In this document: piece after piece, positions 44,583 to 53,155 of the stretch | How positions within the stretch are numbered: the stretch's first letter is position 1 | How the letters are laid out: the number at the start of each line of letters is the position of its first letter | NCBI RefSeq assembly: GCF_900069005.2 | Contig: NZ_LN831276.1 | Span: 19,964 to 83,963 of the forward strand | Direction: 5' to 3' | DNA length: 64,000 bases | DNA from: Paenibacillus sp. GM2 | GTDB taxonomy: Bacteria; Bacillota; Bacilli; Paenibacillales; Paenibacillaceae | Position numbers and translations under genes: made by a program | The notes under the pieces: model-generated | What the model was told of the DNA's origin: nothing | Databases searched by the model: none | The model's input: the letters and a program-made list of their open reading frames with translations, nothing else

Positions 44583-45704
44583 CTATTCCCAATGAATCTC
44601 CACCTGGAGATCATCGGTTCCGTAGAGCGGAGACGATAGATAGCTAATATTATCGATCGACAGATCATATAAACTAACCAGATCCTGAAGCAATTGTCTC
44701 TCAGAGCCGCCATAACGTACCGTAATGGTCGTTCTCCCGGTTTTGAGACTTTGCTTCACTTTTTTTTGCATGGCGGCTGAATCGGTTATCGCGGCGTTCG
44801 GGTAATACAGGTTATAGCCAAGCTGCTCCTCAAGCGCATGATACATATCCCTCTTGTCCTCGCTCAGTACAGCTAAAGAACGCAGGCTGTCACGGTACAG
44901 CGTAGACGCTGCAGGATAAAGTTTGGTCCACTGGTGGTCCTGCCTCATTTGTTCATCGGTAAGCAAATAATAGTTGTACCTGACCCGCTCCGGATTATCC
45001 GGCGAAGGATCATCCCAGGTCGTATCCAGGTGATACCACAAGTTGCCCAGACTAACGAGGTTCCACGCATGAAGCTGCCCCCCCGCAGTACCTTCTACGA
45101 TCAGATTGTTGAATCCAGCCTCTTTTAATAATTGGTAGGTCAGCAGTGAATACCCCTGACATACCGCCTTACCTGTAAGCAGACCTTCGTAGGCCGTATA
45201 TTTCTGCAAATCGCGGTCATATTTAAGATGCAGCACGACATAATCGTGGATCGCCTTAACCTTCTGGTGGACATTCATCTCGGGGGTTAGAATCTCCCGC
45301 AAAATCTCCTGTACGCGCCGCTTAACATAAGCGGATTGTTCCGCTGTCTCTCGGTAGCTTACTTGCAAATTTATTTTTGCGTAGCCGGATGTTCCTTTCC
45401 AGGAATATGTGTACCGGTCCACAATATATTTAGTGTATGGGTCGCTGTCCAGCGCCTCATTGATCGCCTGTTTGAGCAATTGCTCCAGTTCCTTGGTCGG
45501 CCCTTTGTACTTTAAGGTGATAGAGGCTTCTCTTGCTCCTAATCCTTCAGCAAGCTTCAACTGCAAGTCCGTAGACGATGTAACATAGACCGAATCCGAC
45601 GCAGCGTGCACATGGGGAACTCCCCAATGGGGCGGAATCACTCCCAGCATCACTGCACCCAACAATCCTGCCGCCAGCCAGCGTCTAACCATGCTTCGTC
45701 TCAT
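44583..45704 (-). CDS. secreted transglutaminase-like domain protein
   Basis: 373 residues. A signal peptide ends near HAAS (about residue 35). The transglutaminase core lies at about 145-260 with the triad C in GKAVCQGYSLL, H in GGQLHAWNLV and D in HLDTTWDDP. KAIHDYVVLHLKYD just ahead is the usual lead-in. Such bacterial proteins are thought to act as cysteine proteases or cross-linkers at the cell surface. Flanking regions are lineage-specific. Confidence 0.85.
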   Translation of the reverse strand: MRRSMVRRWLAAGLLGAVMLGVIPPHWGVPHVHAASDSVYVTSSTDLQLKLAEGLGAREASITLKYKGPTKELEQLLKQAINEALDSDPYTKYIVDRYTYSWKGTSGYAKINLQVSYRETAEQSAYVKRRVQEILREILTPEMNVHQKVKAIHDYVVLHLKYDRDLQKYTAYEGLLTGKAVCQGYSLLTYQLLKEAGFNNLIVEGTAGGQLHAWNLVSLGNLWYHLDTTWDDPSPDNPERVRYNYYLLTDEQMRQDHQWTKLYPAASTLYRDSLRSLAVLSEDKRDMYHALEEQLGYNLYYPNAAITDSAAMQKKVKQSLKTGRTTITVRYGGSERQLLQDLVSLYDLSIDNISYLSSPLYGTDDLQVEIHWE

Positions 45705-45987
45705 GCCTCTTCATGCCCCCTTCACAAAAAGTTTATGACACAAGTGTTGGCCAACCCCTATGTAAGCCCATTGTAACATAGCCTGTACTGCAAAGGTTTT
45801 CTAGTTTTGTCGAGCAATAACGAATGAATTAAAAGAGGAACATGGCAATAATTTCAATAATATGACATGAATTTCACGGATTTTTCTACCTCATCTACCT
45901 GAAGTTTTGATATAATAAAAAAGCTTATAACTGTGATATATATCACTGCAAATCATACGCGTAGTAGAATGGGGAGACACTCTAACT

Positions 45988-46185
45988 ATGACCATCGTGG
46001 ACCTTTCGGATATATCCGTCGAAATGTTCGTCACCGTCATGCTCTTTCTGCTTTTCATTGCTCCACTTGTCAGTCTCGGCATATTACGTCTGTTTCAGGG
46101 CAAGAAAAAGGTCGGACTTAGTCTGATCGGTGGCGGAGTTGTTGTCTATTTAGTATTTCAGCTCATCATGATATTGCTTAATTGA
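45988..46185 (+). CDS. small two-helix membrane protein
   Basis: 65 residues with two hydrophobic helices separated by FQGKKKVG. The ATG at 45988 has GGGGAG about ten bases upstream; GATATAAT at 45908-45915 may serve as the -10 of its promoter. A hairpin with a short T-run follows. I do not recognise a family. Confidence 0.65.
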   Translation: MTIVDLSDISVEMFVTVMLFLLFIAPLVSLGILRLFQGKKKVGLSLIGGGVVVYLVFQLIMILLN

Positions 46186-46198
46186 TACCCATATAGAG

Positions 46199-46237
46199 GA
46201 TGTCAGTTCATAACTATGCTGAACGGCATCTTCTTTG
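46199..46237 (+). terminator. intrinsic terminator after small membrane protein gene
   Basis: GATGTCAGTTCA and TGAACGGCATC form a stem with one bulge, followed by TTCTTTG. It lies about 15 bp past the stop codon. Confidence 0.55.
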
Positions 46238-46334
46238 ATTTCAGGATATACGTAATAAAAGAGGGTTCTGCTCAGAAAATAGCAAAATTTGTGTGAAAAC
46301 ACAATTATATAAATGGGCTCGATTTTTGTGTATG

Positions 46335-46376
46335 AAAAAGAGGACGGATCAATAACGATCCGTCCTCTCTATTTTC
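46335..46376 (-). terminator. intrinsic terminator after trxB
   Basis: Minus strand: AGAGGACGGATCG and a matching GATCCGTCCTCT close a 12-bp stem with loop TTATT, followed by TTTTTC. It lies just past the stop at 46403. Confidence 0.85.
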
Positions 46377-46402
46377 ACCGCTTCATGACCGGATCATCCC
46401 CG

Positions 46403-47353
46403 TTACTTCGCGGCAAGCTCTTTCTGTTCATGCTCCAGAGCTTCGATATACTTCTCGCAATCGAGCGCTGCCATACAGCCGCTGCCAGCTGCGGTAATCG
46501 CTTGACGATAACGCGTATCCTGAACATCGCCACAGGCGAACACGCCGGGCACATTTGTCTCCGAGGTGCCTGGTTTGACGATGATATATCCGTTCACATC
46601 GGTATCGATCTGACCGCCTAAGAAGCCGGTATTCGGCGTATGTCCAATTGCAACGAACACGCCGGTCGCGTTGATGACTTCTTCCTCCCCGGTGGCATTG
46701 TTGCGAACCTTCAGCCCGGTTACGCCCATATCATTCGTAAGAACTTCAAGCGGTGTACGATCCAGTGCCCATTCCACTTTCTCATTAGACCGAACGCGAT
46801 CCTGCATAATTTTCGAGGCGCGCAGTTCGTCGCGGCGATGAACGACCGTTACTTTGGAGGCAAAGCGGGTGAGGAAGCCAGCCTCTTCAAGCGCGGAGTC
46901 CCCGCCACCGATAACGATAATCTCTCTGTTGCGGAAGAAGAATCCGTCGCAGGTAGCGCAGGTGCTGACGCCGCGGCCCACATTATCCTGTTCGCCCGGA
47001 ATTCCGAGATATTTTGCCGATGCGCCTGTGGACAGCACCAATGTCTCGGCCTCCAATTCACCCAATCCATCGACATCCAGCTTGAATGGACGGCGGCTCA
47101 TATCAACGCTGTTCACCCAGCCTGTGCGGAATTCTGCACCGAAGCGCTCCGCTTGCTTACGCATATTATCCATCAATTCCGGCCCCATAATTCCATCCGG
47201 AAATCCCGGGAAGTTCTCAACATCCGTTGTTGTCGTCAATTGACCACCAGGTTGCGGTCCCTCTATAACCAATGGCTTCATATTGGCTCTTGCTAAATAA
47301 ATCGCTGCCGTCAGTCCTGCAGGACCTGTACCGATTATAATCGTCTTATACAT
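46403..47353 (-). CDS. trxB: thioredoxin-disulfide reductase
   Basis: 316 residues. GTGPAGLTAAIYLARA binds FAD, CATCDG is the redox-active CxxC pair, GGGDSALEEAGFL binds NADPH, and GVFACGDVQD is the second FAD motif. It reduces thioredoxin with NADPH in the cytoplasm. The ATG at 47353 is set by AAGGAGG; an in-frame extension to 47395 lacks one. Standalone gene with its own terminator. Confidence 0.95.
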   Translation of the reverse strand: MYKTIIIGTGPAGLTAAIYLARANMKPLVIEGPQPGGQLTTTTDVENFPGFPDGIMGPELMDNMRKQAERFGAEFRTGWVNSVDMSRRPFKLDVDGLGELEAETLVLSTGASAKYLGIPGEQDNVGRGVSTCATCDGFFFRNREIIVIGGGDSALEEAGFLTRFASKVTVVHRRDELRASKIMQDRVRSNEKVEWALDRTPLEVLTNDMGVTGLKVRNNATGEEEVINATGVFVAIGHTPNTGFLGGQIDTDVNGYIIVKPGTSETNVPGVFACGDVQDTRYRQAITAAGSGCMAALDCEKYIEALEHEQKELAAK

Positions 47354-47521
47354 AAATAATTCCTCCTTAAACGCAAGATACACACAACTCATCAAAACTA
47401 CTATATATTCATCATTATCTTATTAAAGGTTAGGGAAAGTCAATGTTCGTAACAGCCAGGTTCAGTGAAGTTCAAATGAAGAAATGATGAATGGCGTTCA
47501 TTTCCTGTGTCCTCCCTCCTG

Positions 47522-49456
47522 TTATCGCAGCAGACGCAACCCATTCAGAATAACCAGAATCGTACTTCCCTCATGACCCACGACGCCAAGTGGAAGAGCG
47601 ATACCTTGCACAAAATTGCTCACGACCAAGGTAAGAATCACACAGGCCGCAAACACCAGATTTTGTCTGACAATCCGCTTGGTGCGGCGTGCCAGGGAGA
47701 ACGTATCGGCAATGCGCTCAAGATTATCATTCATCAGCACAACGTCTGCGATTTCCAGCGCTGCGCCGCTGCCTCCTCCCCCCATCGCGATCCCGACTGT
47801 AGCTGCAGCCAGCGCAGGGGCATCGTTGACTCCATCGCCAACCATAACGACATGGCCATATTTTTTTCTAAGCTCGGAGACATGAGATACCTTATCTTGA
47901 GGCAAAAGATCACCGGAGATATAATCAACGCCGGCTTCATTGGCAATGGCTTGGGCGGTTGCACTCCGGTCCCCGGTTAACATTGCGGTGGCAATACCCA
48001 GCTCCCGCAGCTTGCGGATTGTCTCCTTCGCCTGCGGACGGATATTATCGCGCAAGGCAATCAGTGCAATATATTCCCCGTCGCATTGAACCATCGATAC
48101 CGTATTCCCCGTTTCCGTTAAAGCTTGCATCTGATAACGAAGCTCAGCTGGCAACCCCTCCGCATCCGCTTCGGCCTTGCCGATCCTCCATTTATGGCCT
48201 TCAACCAGAGCCTCGATCCCCCAGCCGGGCAAGTCCTGAAGCTCGTCTGCAGCTCTAAGCGCAACCCCCTCATCCATGGCCTTGCGTACGATAGCACGGG
48301 CAAGCGGATGCTGGGACAGACTCTCTGCCGCCGCACATGCCGCCAGCACGGTCAAGCGGTCATAGCCCTCCAAGACGACCAGGTCCGTGACCTCTGGCGA
48401 GCCTGAGGTTAATGTTCCTGTCTTATCAAAAGCAACGACCTTCGCTTCGCTAAGCAAATCCATATGCGCGGCCCCCTTGAACAGAACGCCCTTCCTGGCG
48501 CTCTTGGACATCGCCGATAATGTGGCGGGCATCACAGAAGCGACGACCGCACATGGGGAAGCGACAACAAGGAATACCATCGCCTTATAGAAGGCCTGGG
48601 ACCAGGTCCACCCCAATATCATTGGAGTGAACACAATCAGCAATATCGTAATAGCTACAACCGATTTGGCGTATATCCCTTCCAGCTTCTTGATAAAGCG
48701 CTGGGAAGCGGGAGTTTCATGCTGGGCCTGCTCCACCATCGCAATAATCTTCGAGAATAAAGTGCCTTCTGCCGGGCTAGTCACTTCAACATACAATGCG
48801 CCCTGACCGTTTAGAGTACCCGCATACACCTCATCGCCCATCCCCTTATCCACTGGAATCGATTCTCCTGTGATCGTTGATTGGTTCACGGAGGAGCCGC
48901 CGCTCTGTACGACCCCATCCGCAGGAATTACCTCCCCCGGCTTCACTAGCAACAGATCACCCACAACCAGTTCCCCAACCGCTACTATGGAGATGCCATC
49001 TCCATCCACCTTTAGCGCGGTCTCCGGTCTTAAGGCGATCAAGGCCGAGATATCCTTCATGCTCCGCTCGCTTGCGAATGACTCTAATGCACCGCTAAGC
49101 GCAAAGATGAAGATGAGCATCGCCCCTTCGTTCCAATAGCCGATGGAAGCCGCTCCAAGCGCAGCCGCGATCATCAGCAGATTCACATCAAGGTCGCGCT
49201 CCTTAACAAGCGTCTCTATTCCCTCCCGCGCCTTAATATAGCCTCCAACGGCATAAGCAGCAATGTACAGAATGATCGACAGCACATGTGACCAGTTTCC
49301 AATTCCCCAGGCCAGCAACATCAGCGCCCCGCTGCTGATGGCAAACACCATTTCCTTGTGTTTAAGCAGATGTATCAAATTCATGCGCGGCTTTTGGTGC
49401 GGGGTCGGCTGATTAGCAGAACTAACCGCAGAGTTAGATTTTTGTATGGCTTGCAT
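47522..49456 (-). CDS. pfeT: P1B-4-type heavy-metal ATPase, PfeT (ZosA)-like Fe(II) exporter
   Basis: 644 residues, no N-terminal metal-binding domain. Actuator TGES (ITGESIPVD), membrane metal site SPCAVVAS, phosphorylation DKTGTLT, HP in SQHPLARAI, and hinge GDGVNDAP. The SPC motif (not CPC) and HEGSTILVILNGLRLL at the C-terminus are P1B-4 traits, shared with B. subtilis PfeT, formerly ZosA, which exports ferrous iron and is under PerR/Fur control. Fur-like boxes upstream agree with this. AAGGAGGAG lies eight bases before the ATG. Metal could also be cobalt. Confidence 0.85.
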   Translation of the reverse strand: MQAIQKSNSAVSSANQPTPHQKPRMNLIHLLKHKEMVFAISSGALMLLAWGIGNWSHVLSIILYIAAYAVGGYIKAREGIETLVKERDLDVNLLMIAAALGAASIGYWNEGAMLIFIFALSGALESFASERSMKDISALIALRPETALKVDGDGISIVAVGELVVGDLLLVKPGEVIPADGVVQSGGSSVNQSTITGESIPVDKGMGDEVYAGTLNGQGALYVEVTSPAEGTLFSKIIAMVEQAQHETPASQRFIKKLEGIYAKSVVAITILLIVFTPMILGWTWSQAFYKAMVFLVVASPCAVVASVMPATLSAMSKSARKGVLFKGAAHMDLLSEAKVVAFDKTGTLTSGSPEVTDLVVLEGYDRLTVLAACAAAESLSQHPLARAIVRKAMDEGVALRAADELQDLPGWGIEALVEGHKWRIGKAEADAEGLPAELRYQMQALTETGNTVSMVQCDGEYIALIALRDNIRPQAKETIRKLRELGIATAMLTGDRSATAQAIANEAGVDYISGDLLPQDKVSHVSELRKKYGHVVMVGDGVNDAPALAAATVGIAMGGGGSGAALEIADVVLMNDNLERIADTFSLARRTKRIVRQNLVFAACVILTLVVSNFVQGIALPLGVVGHEGSTILVILNGLRLLR

Positions 49457-49483
49457 GTTTTTCTCCTCCTTAAATCAAAAGCT

Positions 49484-49501
49484 AATTGAGAATGAATACT
49501 A
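49484..49501 (-). promoter_or_regulatory. weaker Fur/PerR-like box before pfeT
   Basis: AATTGAGAATGAATACTA shares its first twelve bases (AATTGAGAATGA) with the box at 49559-49576, and 10 of 14 positions of the TGATAAT-N-ATTATCA pattern. It lies about 30 nt upstream of the pfeT start codon. Confidence 0.4.
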
Positions 49502-49523
49502 TTGTTAATGCCCTTAAAATGGC

Positions 49524-49558
49524 ACATGCTGCTCCGGGAAGATCCCGGAGCAGCATGT
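49524..49558. repeat. perfect 16-bp inverted repeat with 3-nt loop in the pfeT leader
   Basis: ACATGCTGCTCCGGGA (49524-49539) and its complement (49543-49558) surround AGA. No T-run follows on either strand, so it is not a canonical terminator by itself. It stands between two Fur-like boxes. Confidence 0.8.
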
Positions 49559-49561
49559 AAT

Positions 49562-49576
49562 TGAGAATGATAATCA
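49562..49576 (-). promoter_or_regulatory. Fur/PerR-type box before pfeT
   Basis: TGAGAATGATAATCA matches 13 of 14 positions... counted strictly, 12 of 14 positions of TGATAAT-N-ATTATCA, and contains the perfect 13-bp palindrome AATGATAATCATT. It overlaps a possible -10 (TATCAT) paired with TTGTAC at 49593-49588 on the minus strand. Confidence 0.7.
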
Positions 49577-49737
49577 TTTTTGCAGTTGTACAATTATTTT
49601 TCCTTGACGAAACTTTTCTTTAATTTTAAACCATTATTAAACATTTGTAAATACGGGTTGAAATATTTTCCATGGCACTTTGCGTTGTTTCTGTGAAGTA
49701 TGGATACGTTTGGTACGATGAAACCTGTACCCGACGC

Positions 49738-49771
49738 AAAAAAACCGGCCCATAAAAGGCCGGTTTTCCAT
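49738..49771 (-). terminator. intrinsic terminator after the Fur-linked ABC operon
   Basis: AAAAAACCGGCC and GGCCGGTTTT form a strong stem with loop CATAAAA, followed on the minus strand by a T-run. It lies directly behind the stop at 49775. Confidence 0.85.
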
Positions 49772-49774
49772 ACG

Positions 49775-50539
49775 CTATACATAAAAGCATGCCTTAATCA
49801 AATCCCGGGTATAGGTGTTTTGCGAGTTGCTGAGAACCCGCTCAACAGTCCCCTCCTCAACGATTGTCCCCGCCTTCATCACGGCCATCCGGTCGGCAAA
49901 GCCGCTTATACTCTCCAACCGATGCGTAATATACAGTATCGCCATCTGGTGTTCATCTTTCAGAGACCGGAGCAGATTGAGTATTTCCTCTTCGGTAGAA
50001 GGATCGAGCGCGGAGGTAATCTCATCGGCAATAAGCAAACTTGGCGCCATCATTAAGGCCCTGGCAATCGCAATCCGCTGTTTCTGACCGCCGGAGCATT
50101 CAGAAGGGCTTTTCTCCATCAGAGAAAGTGGAAGCTTAACCCGTTCCAATAGTTCCGCAGCCATTATTCCTGCCTCTGCACGCGAGACTTGCTGAAGTAC
50201 GAGCGGTTCACTGACGATATCTTTAACCTTCCAATAAGGATTTAACGAGCGATCGGGGTTTTGGAAGATCATCTGTACTTTCCAAGGGGACATCCTTTTC
50301 CTCGTCCTGCTCCGCCCCTTCCCCCAATTAAGACAAGCTTCCTCCTGCCAGACAATCGAACCGCTAGTGGGCTGGTGCAGGCCGATCACGATTTCAGCCA
50401 ATGTTGATTTCCCCGACCCACTCTCTCCGACCAGAGCAAAAATCTCATTCTTTTGCAATGTCAGTGAGACATTTTGCACTGCTGTCTGGGCTTGATCCCC
50501 TCGACCAAACTCTTTGCTGATCTGCACAATATTCAGCAT
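49775..50539 (-). CDS. peptide/nickel-type ABC transporter ATP-binding protein (DppF/OppF/NikE-like)
   Basis: 254 residues. Walker A is GESGSGKSTLAE, the signature is CSGGQKQRIAIARAL, Walker B is LIADEITSALD, and the H-loop is YITHRLES. The inserted 'KVQMIFQNPDRSLNPY' stretch is typical of oligopeptide/nickel importers. It pairs with the ATPase domain fused to the permease just upstream (one base between genes). Last gene of the Fur-linked operon. Confidence 0.9.
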   Translation of the reverse strand: MLNIVQISKEFGRGDQAQTAVQNVSLTLQKNEIFALVGESGSGKSTLAEIVIGLHQPTSGSIVWQEEACLNWGKGRSRTRKRMSPWKVQMIFQNPDRSLNPYWKVKDIVSEPLVLQQVSRAEAGIMAAELLERVKLPLSLMEKSPSECSGGQKQRIAIARALMMAPSLLIADEITSALDPSTEEEILNLLRSLKDEHQMAILYITHRLESISGFADRMAVMKAGTIVEEGTVERVLSNSQNTYTRDLIKACFYV

Positions 50540-50540
50540 C

Positions 50541-52163
50541 TCACCACTCCTCTACCCATACAGTCCGCTCCTGCCCGGATGGTTTGCCGGATTGTCCATA
50601 CCGCTCCGTATATTGAAGCTTCTCCCTTTCATCCGCAATCCGCCCCTCTCGCAGCAGTATAATCTCATCCGCCATATGAAGAGCTGCGGAGATATCATGC
50701 GTAATGAACAATAGGGTCATCTGGTGTTCCCGTACTTTCCGGGACAACAGTTCCAGCACTTCACGCTTCGTAATCGGATCAAGCGCCCCTGTGGGTTCAT
50801 CGGCGATTAACACCTTCGGGTGATTCACCAGAGCGAGCGCGATCAATGCGCGGCTTAGCATACCGCCGCTCAATTCATGCGGATATTGCTTCAGGACCTG
50901 CTCATCCAGATGAACTTCACGCAGAACGCTGGCCGCTGCGCATCGTTTTTCTTCCATCGTCTTGTGAAGCAGCATCGTTTCGTAAAACTGAGCACCTATG
51001 GTTAATAGCGGATCGAAGCTGGATCTCGGGTCTTGAAATATAAAAGCGGCATCCAGCCAACGCTGCAAGGCTGTCCCTTGTTCCTGATACACAGGTTTGC
51101 CGGCAATGGCAATTTCTCCTGTTACAGCTTCCGGGGGCATTAACCCATATAAGGTGCGGGCCAATGTGGTTTTTCCTGATCCGGATTCGCCGATCAAAGC
51201 CGTGACTTCCCCTGACGCCACCTCAAAGGAGAGCGAATGAATCACGGTACGCTTGCCATAACAGACGCTCAAATTCTGAACATCAATAGCCGCAGTCCTT
51301 TCAACCTCGCCGTCAGTTTCCACGCTTGCCAACACGATGCTCTTTTTCTTGCGCAACGATACTTCAGCTGCCCCAGACTTAACTTGGCCAGATTCCCCAA
51401 GCAAGGCCAGCGCAATCGTCACGACTAAAATTGCCAGTGCCGGAGGGAGCACCGTCCACTGCCATGAAGCCGTCATGAATGTCTCGCTTTGTGAAAAAGC
51501 ATGCTGCAGCATCTTCCCCCATGAGGGAACATTCGGATTGCCGATTCCCAGAAAAGACAAGCTGGCCTCCATCGCCACCGCCGTTTTGAAAGACACGATA
51601 AACTTGGTTCGAATAAGCGGCCAGATAAAAGGAAGCAGATGCTTGCGTATTATATACAAGCTTCCTCCTTGATACAGCTGTGCCGCCTTTACGAACTCCC
51701 GTTCCTTAAGCGACAGAACTGAAGCTCGTATAAGCTTCATATATCCCGGCCAGGTCAGCAGGCCCAGGGTGAGAATCAACTGCCAGGTTCCTCCGCCCGT
51801 AAAGGAAGCCACAATCAGAATCAGCAGCAAGGAAGGAAGCACCATCAGCATATTGGCAGCAGCATTCAAAACGGTATCCATCCGCGAAGAATAACCCGCA
51901 ATCAGCCCCAAACTGGTACTCAGGAATGTGCTTATCAAAGTGACCATCGCACCGATCAACAAGGTCGTCCGTGCTCCATATACAAATTGGGTAAACAAAT
52001 CCTGTCCGATGGTATTGGTCCCAAGCCAGTGTGAGGCCGAAGGAGCCATCAATCTCTCCCCATCAATAGAGAAGGGCGAATCATGGGCGATTAACGGACC
52101 AAATACCGCAGCCATAATAAACAGGCCTAGACCACATAGGGCCATTTTTTGCGCTAATCTCAT
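50541..52163 (-). CDS. fused ABC permease (DppC-like) and ATPase (DppD-like)
   Basis: 540 residues. Residues 1-265 are a DppC-type permease with GTNTIGQDLFTQFVYGART near 50 and the EAA-like loop ASVLSLKEREFVKAAQL. After a linker, residues 290-540 form an ATPase with GESGSGKTTLA, HELSGGMLSRALIALAL and LIADEPTGALD. The two are separate genes in most such transporters. The frame is uninterrupted through the junction, so this is a real fusion and not a sequencing artefact. Start overlaps the DppB gene by four bases. Confidence 0.88.
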   Translation of the reverse strand: MRLAQKMALCGLGLFIMAAVFGPLIAHDSPFSIDGERLMAPSASHWLGTNTIGQDLFTQFVYGARTTLLIGAMVTLISTFLSTSLGLIAGYSSRMDTVLNAAANMLMVLPSLLLILIVASFTGGGTWQLILTLGLLTWPGYMKLIRASVLSLKEREFVKAAQLYQGGSLYIIRKHLLPFIWPLIRTKFIVSFKTAVAMEASLSFLGIGNPNVPSWGKMLQHAFSQSETFMTASWQWTVLPPALAILVVTIALALLGESGQVKSGAAEVSLRKKKSIVLASVETDGEVERTAAIDVQNLSVCYGKRTVIHSLSFEVASGEVTALIGESGSGKTTLARTLYGLMPPEAVTGEIAIAGKPVYQEQGTALQRWLDAAFIFQDPRSSFDPLLTIGAQFYETMLLHKTMEEKRCAAASVLREVHLDEQVLKQYPHELSGGMLSRALIALALVNHPKVLIADEPTGALDPITKREVLELLSRKVREHQMTLLFITHDISAALHMADEIILLREGRIADEREKLQYTERYGQSGKPSGQERTVWVEEW

Positions 52164-53155
52164 GAATGCTCCCCCCTCTGTTCCACACGAATACGAGGAT
52201 CAAGATATGGGTAGATCAGCTCGGCAAGCATATTCAGTAACAGCACAACCACGGTTAGCATTAAGAACAATCCGTGAAGTAATGGGTAATCCCTCGCTAA
52301 TATAGCCTCCTGAAGCAGCTTGCCTATGCCCGGATAGGAAAATACCGTCTCAACGAGCACCGACCCGGCAAGCAAACCACCGATGCGGATGGCAATCATG
52401 GTCAACAGTGGTAGCGCGCTATTACGAGCAATGTGACGCATCAGCACCGCTCGTCCGCCGATTCCTTTGGCCGCGGCAAACTCGATGAACGGCTCATTAC
52501 GAATCCGTATGGCTTCATTGCGCATAAGCAGGTACATACTGGCCAGACTGCTTATCGTAAGCGTAATGACCGGCAAGATCATATGCTTGACCAGATCCAA
52601 TGCGTGATCAAGCCACTGGTCCGATCTTAAGAAGGCCGTCTCCGCCCCGCCTAGAGGAAGCCATTTCAAGTTCACTGCAAACAAAATCAGCAATACCATC
52701 CCAATAATAAATTCCGGAATAGCACTAAAACCCAGCATGGATAAAAATAAACCCCGGTCTATTTTCCCAGGATACCGCCACGCCGATATCAACCCGGAGA
52801 GCATCCCAATCAAAATCGACAGGATCGTGGCCGCCCCAACAATCGTCAGTGTCCATGGCAAACGGACAAGAATCACGTCAAATACGGGTGCCTTATACGT
52901 GATAGACAATCCAAAATCCAGCGTAACCATACCTTTCATATAGGAGAGAAATTGTTCCCCTAATGAATCGTTAAGATGGTAATATTCAAGCATTGCTGCT
53001 CTTTGCGCTTCCGAGACGAAAATTGCGCCGTCCTCGGAGCCTCCGGTCAGGAAATCCGCCGGCCCCCCTGGCAGCAGTCGGGGAAGCCAGAAATTAAGCA
53101 AAAGGACAAATAAAAGCACTCCCAGGTAGGTATAGAGATGTTTACTTCTTGGCAT
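52160..53155 (-). CDS. peptide/nickel-type ABC transporter permease (DppB-like)
   Basis: 331 residues with six membrane helices. An N-terminal helix and long extracytoplasmic loop are followed by LSGLISAWRYPGKIDRG and AAAKGIGGRAVLMRHIARNS, the DppB coupling loop. SVLVETVFSYPGIGKLLQEAI is the conserved C-terminal motif. Start overlaps the end of the binding-protein gene by 14 bases. Confidence 0.9.
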   Translation of the reverse strand: MPRSKHLYTYLGVLLFVLLLNFWLPRLLPGGPADFLTGGSEDGAIFVSEAQRAAMLEYYHLNDSLGEQFLSYMKGMVTLDFGLSITYKAPVFDVILVRLPWTLTIVGAATILSILIGMLSGLISAWRYPGKIDRGLFLSMLGFSAIPEFIIGMVLLILFAVNLKWLPLGGAETAFLRSDQWLDHALDLVKHMILPVITLTISSLASMYLLMRNEAIRIRNEPFIEFAAAKGIGGRAVLMRHIARNSALPLLTMIAIRIGGLLAGSVLVETVFSYPGIGKLLQEAILARDYPLLHGLFLMLTVVVLLLNMLAELIYPYLDPRIRVEQRGEHS

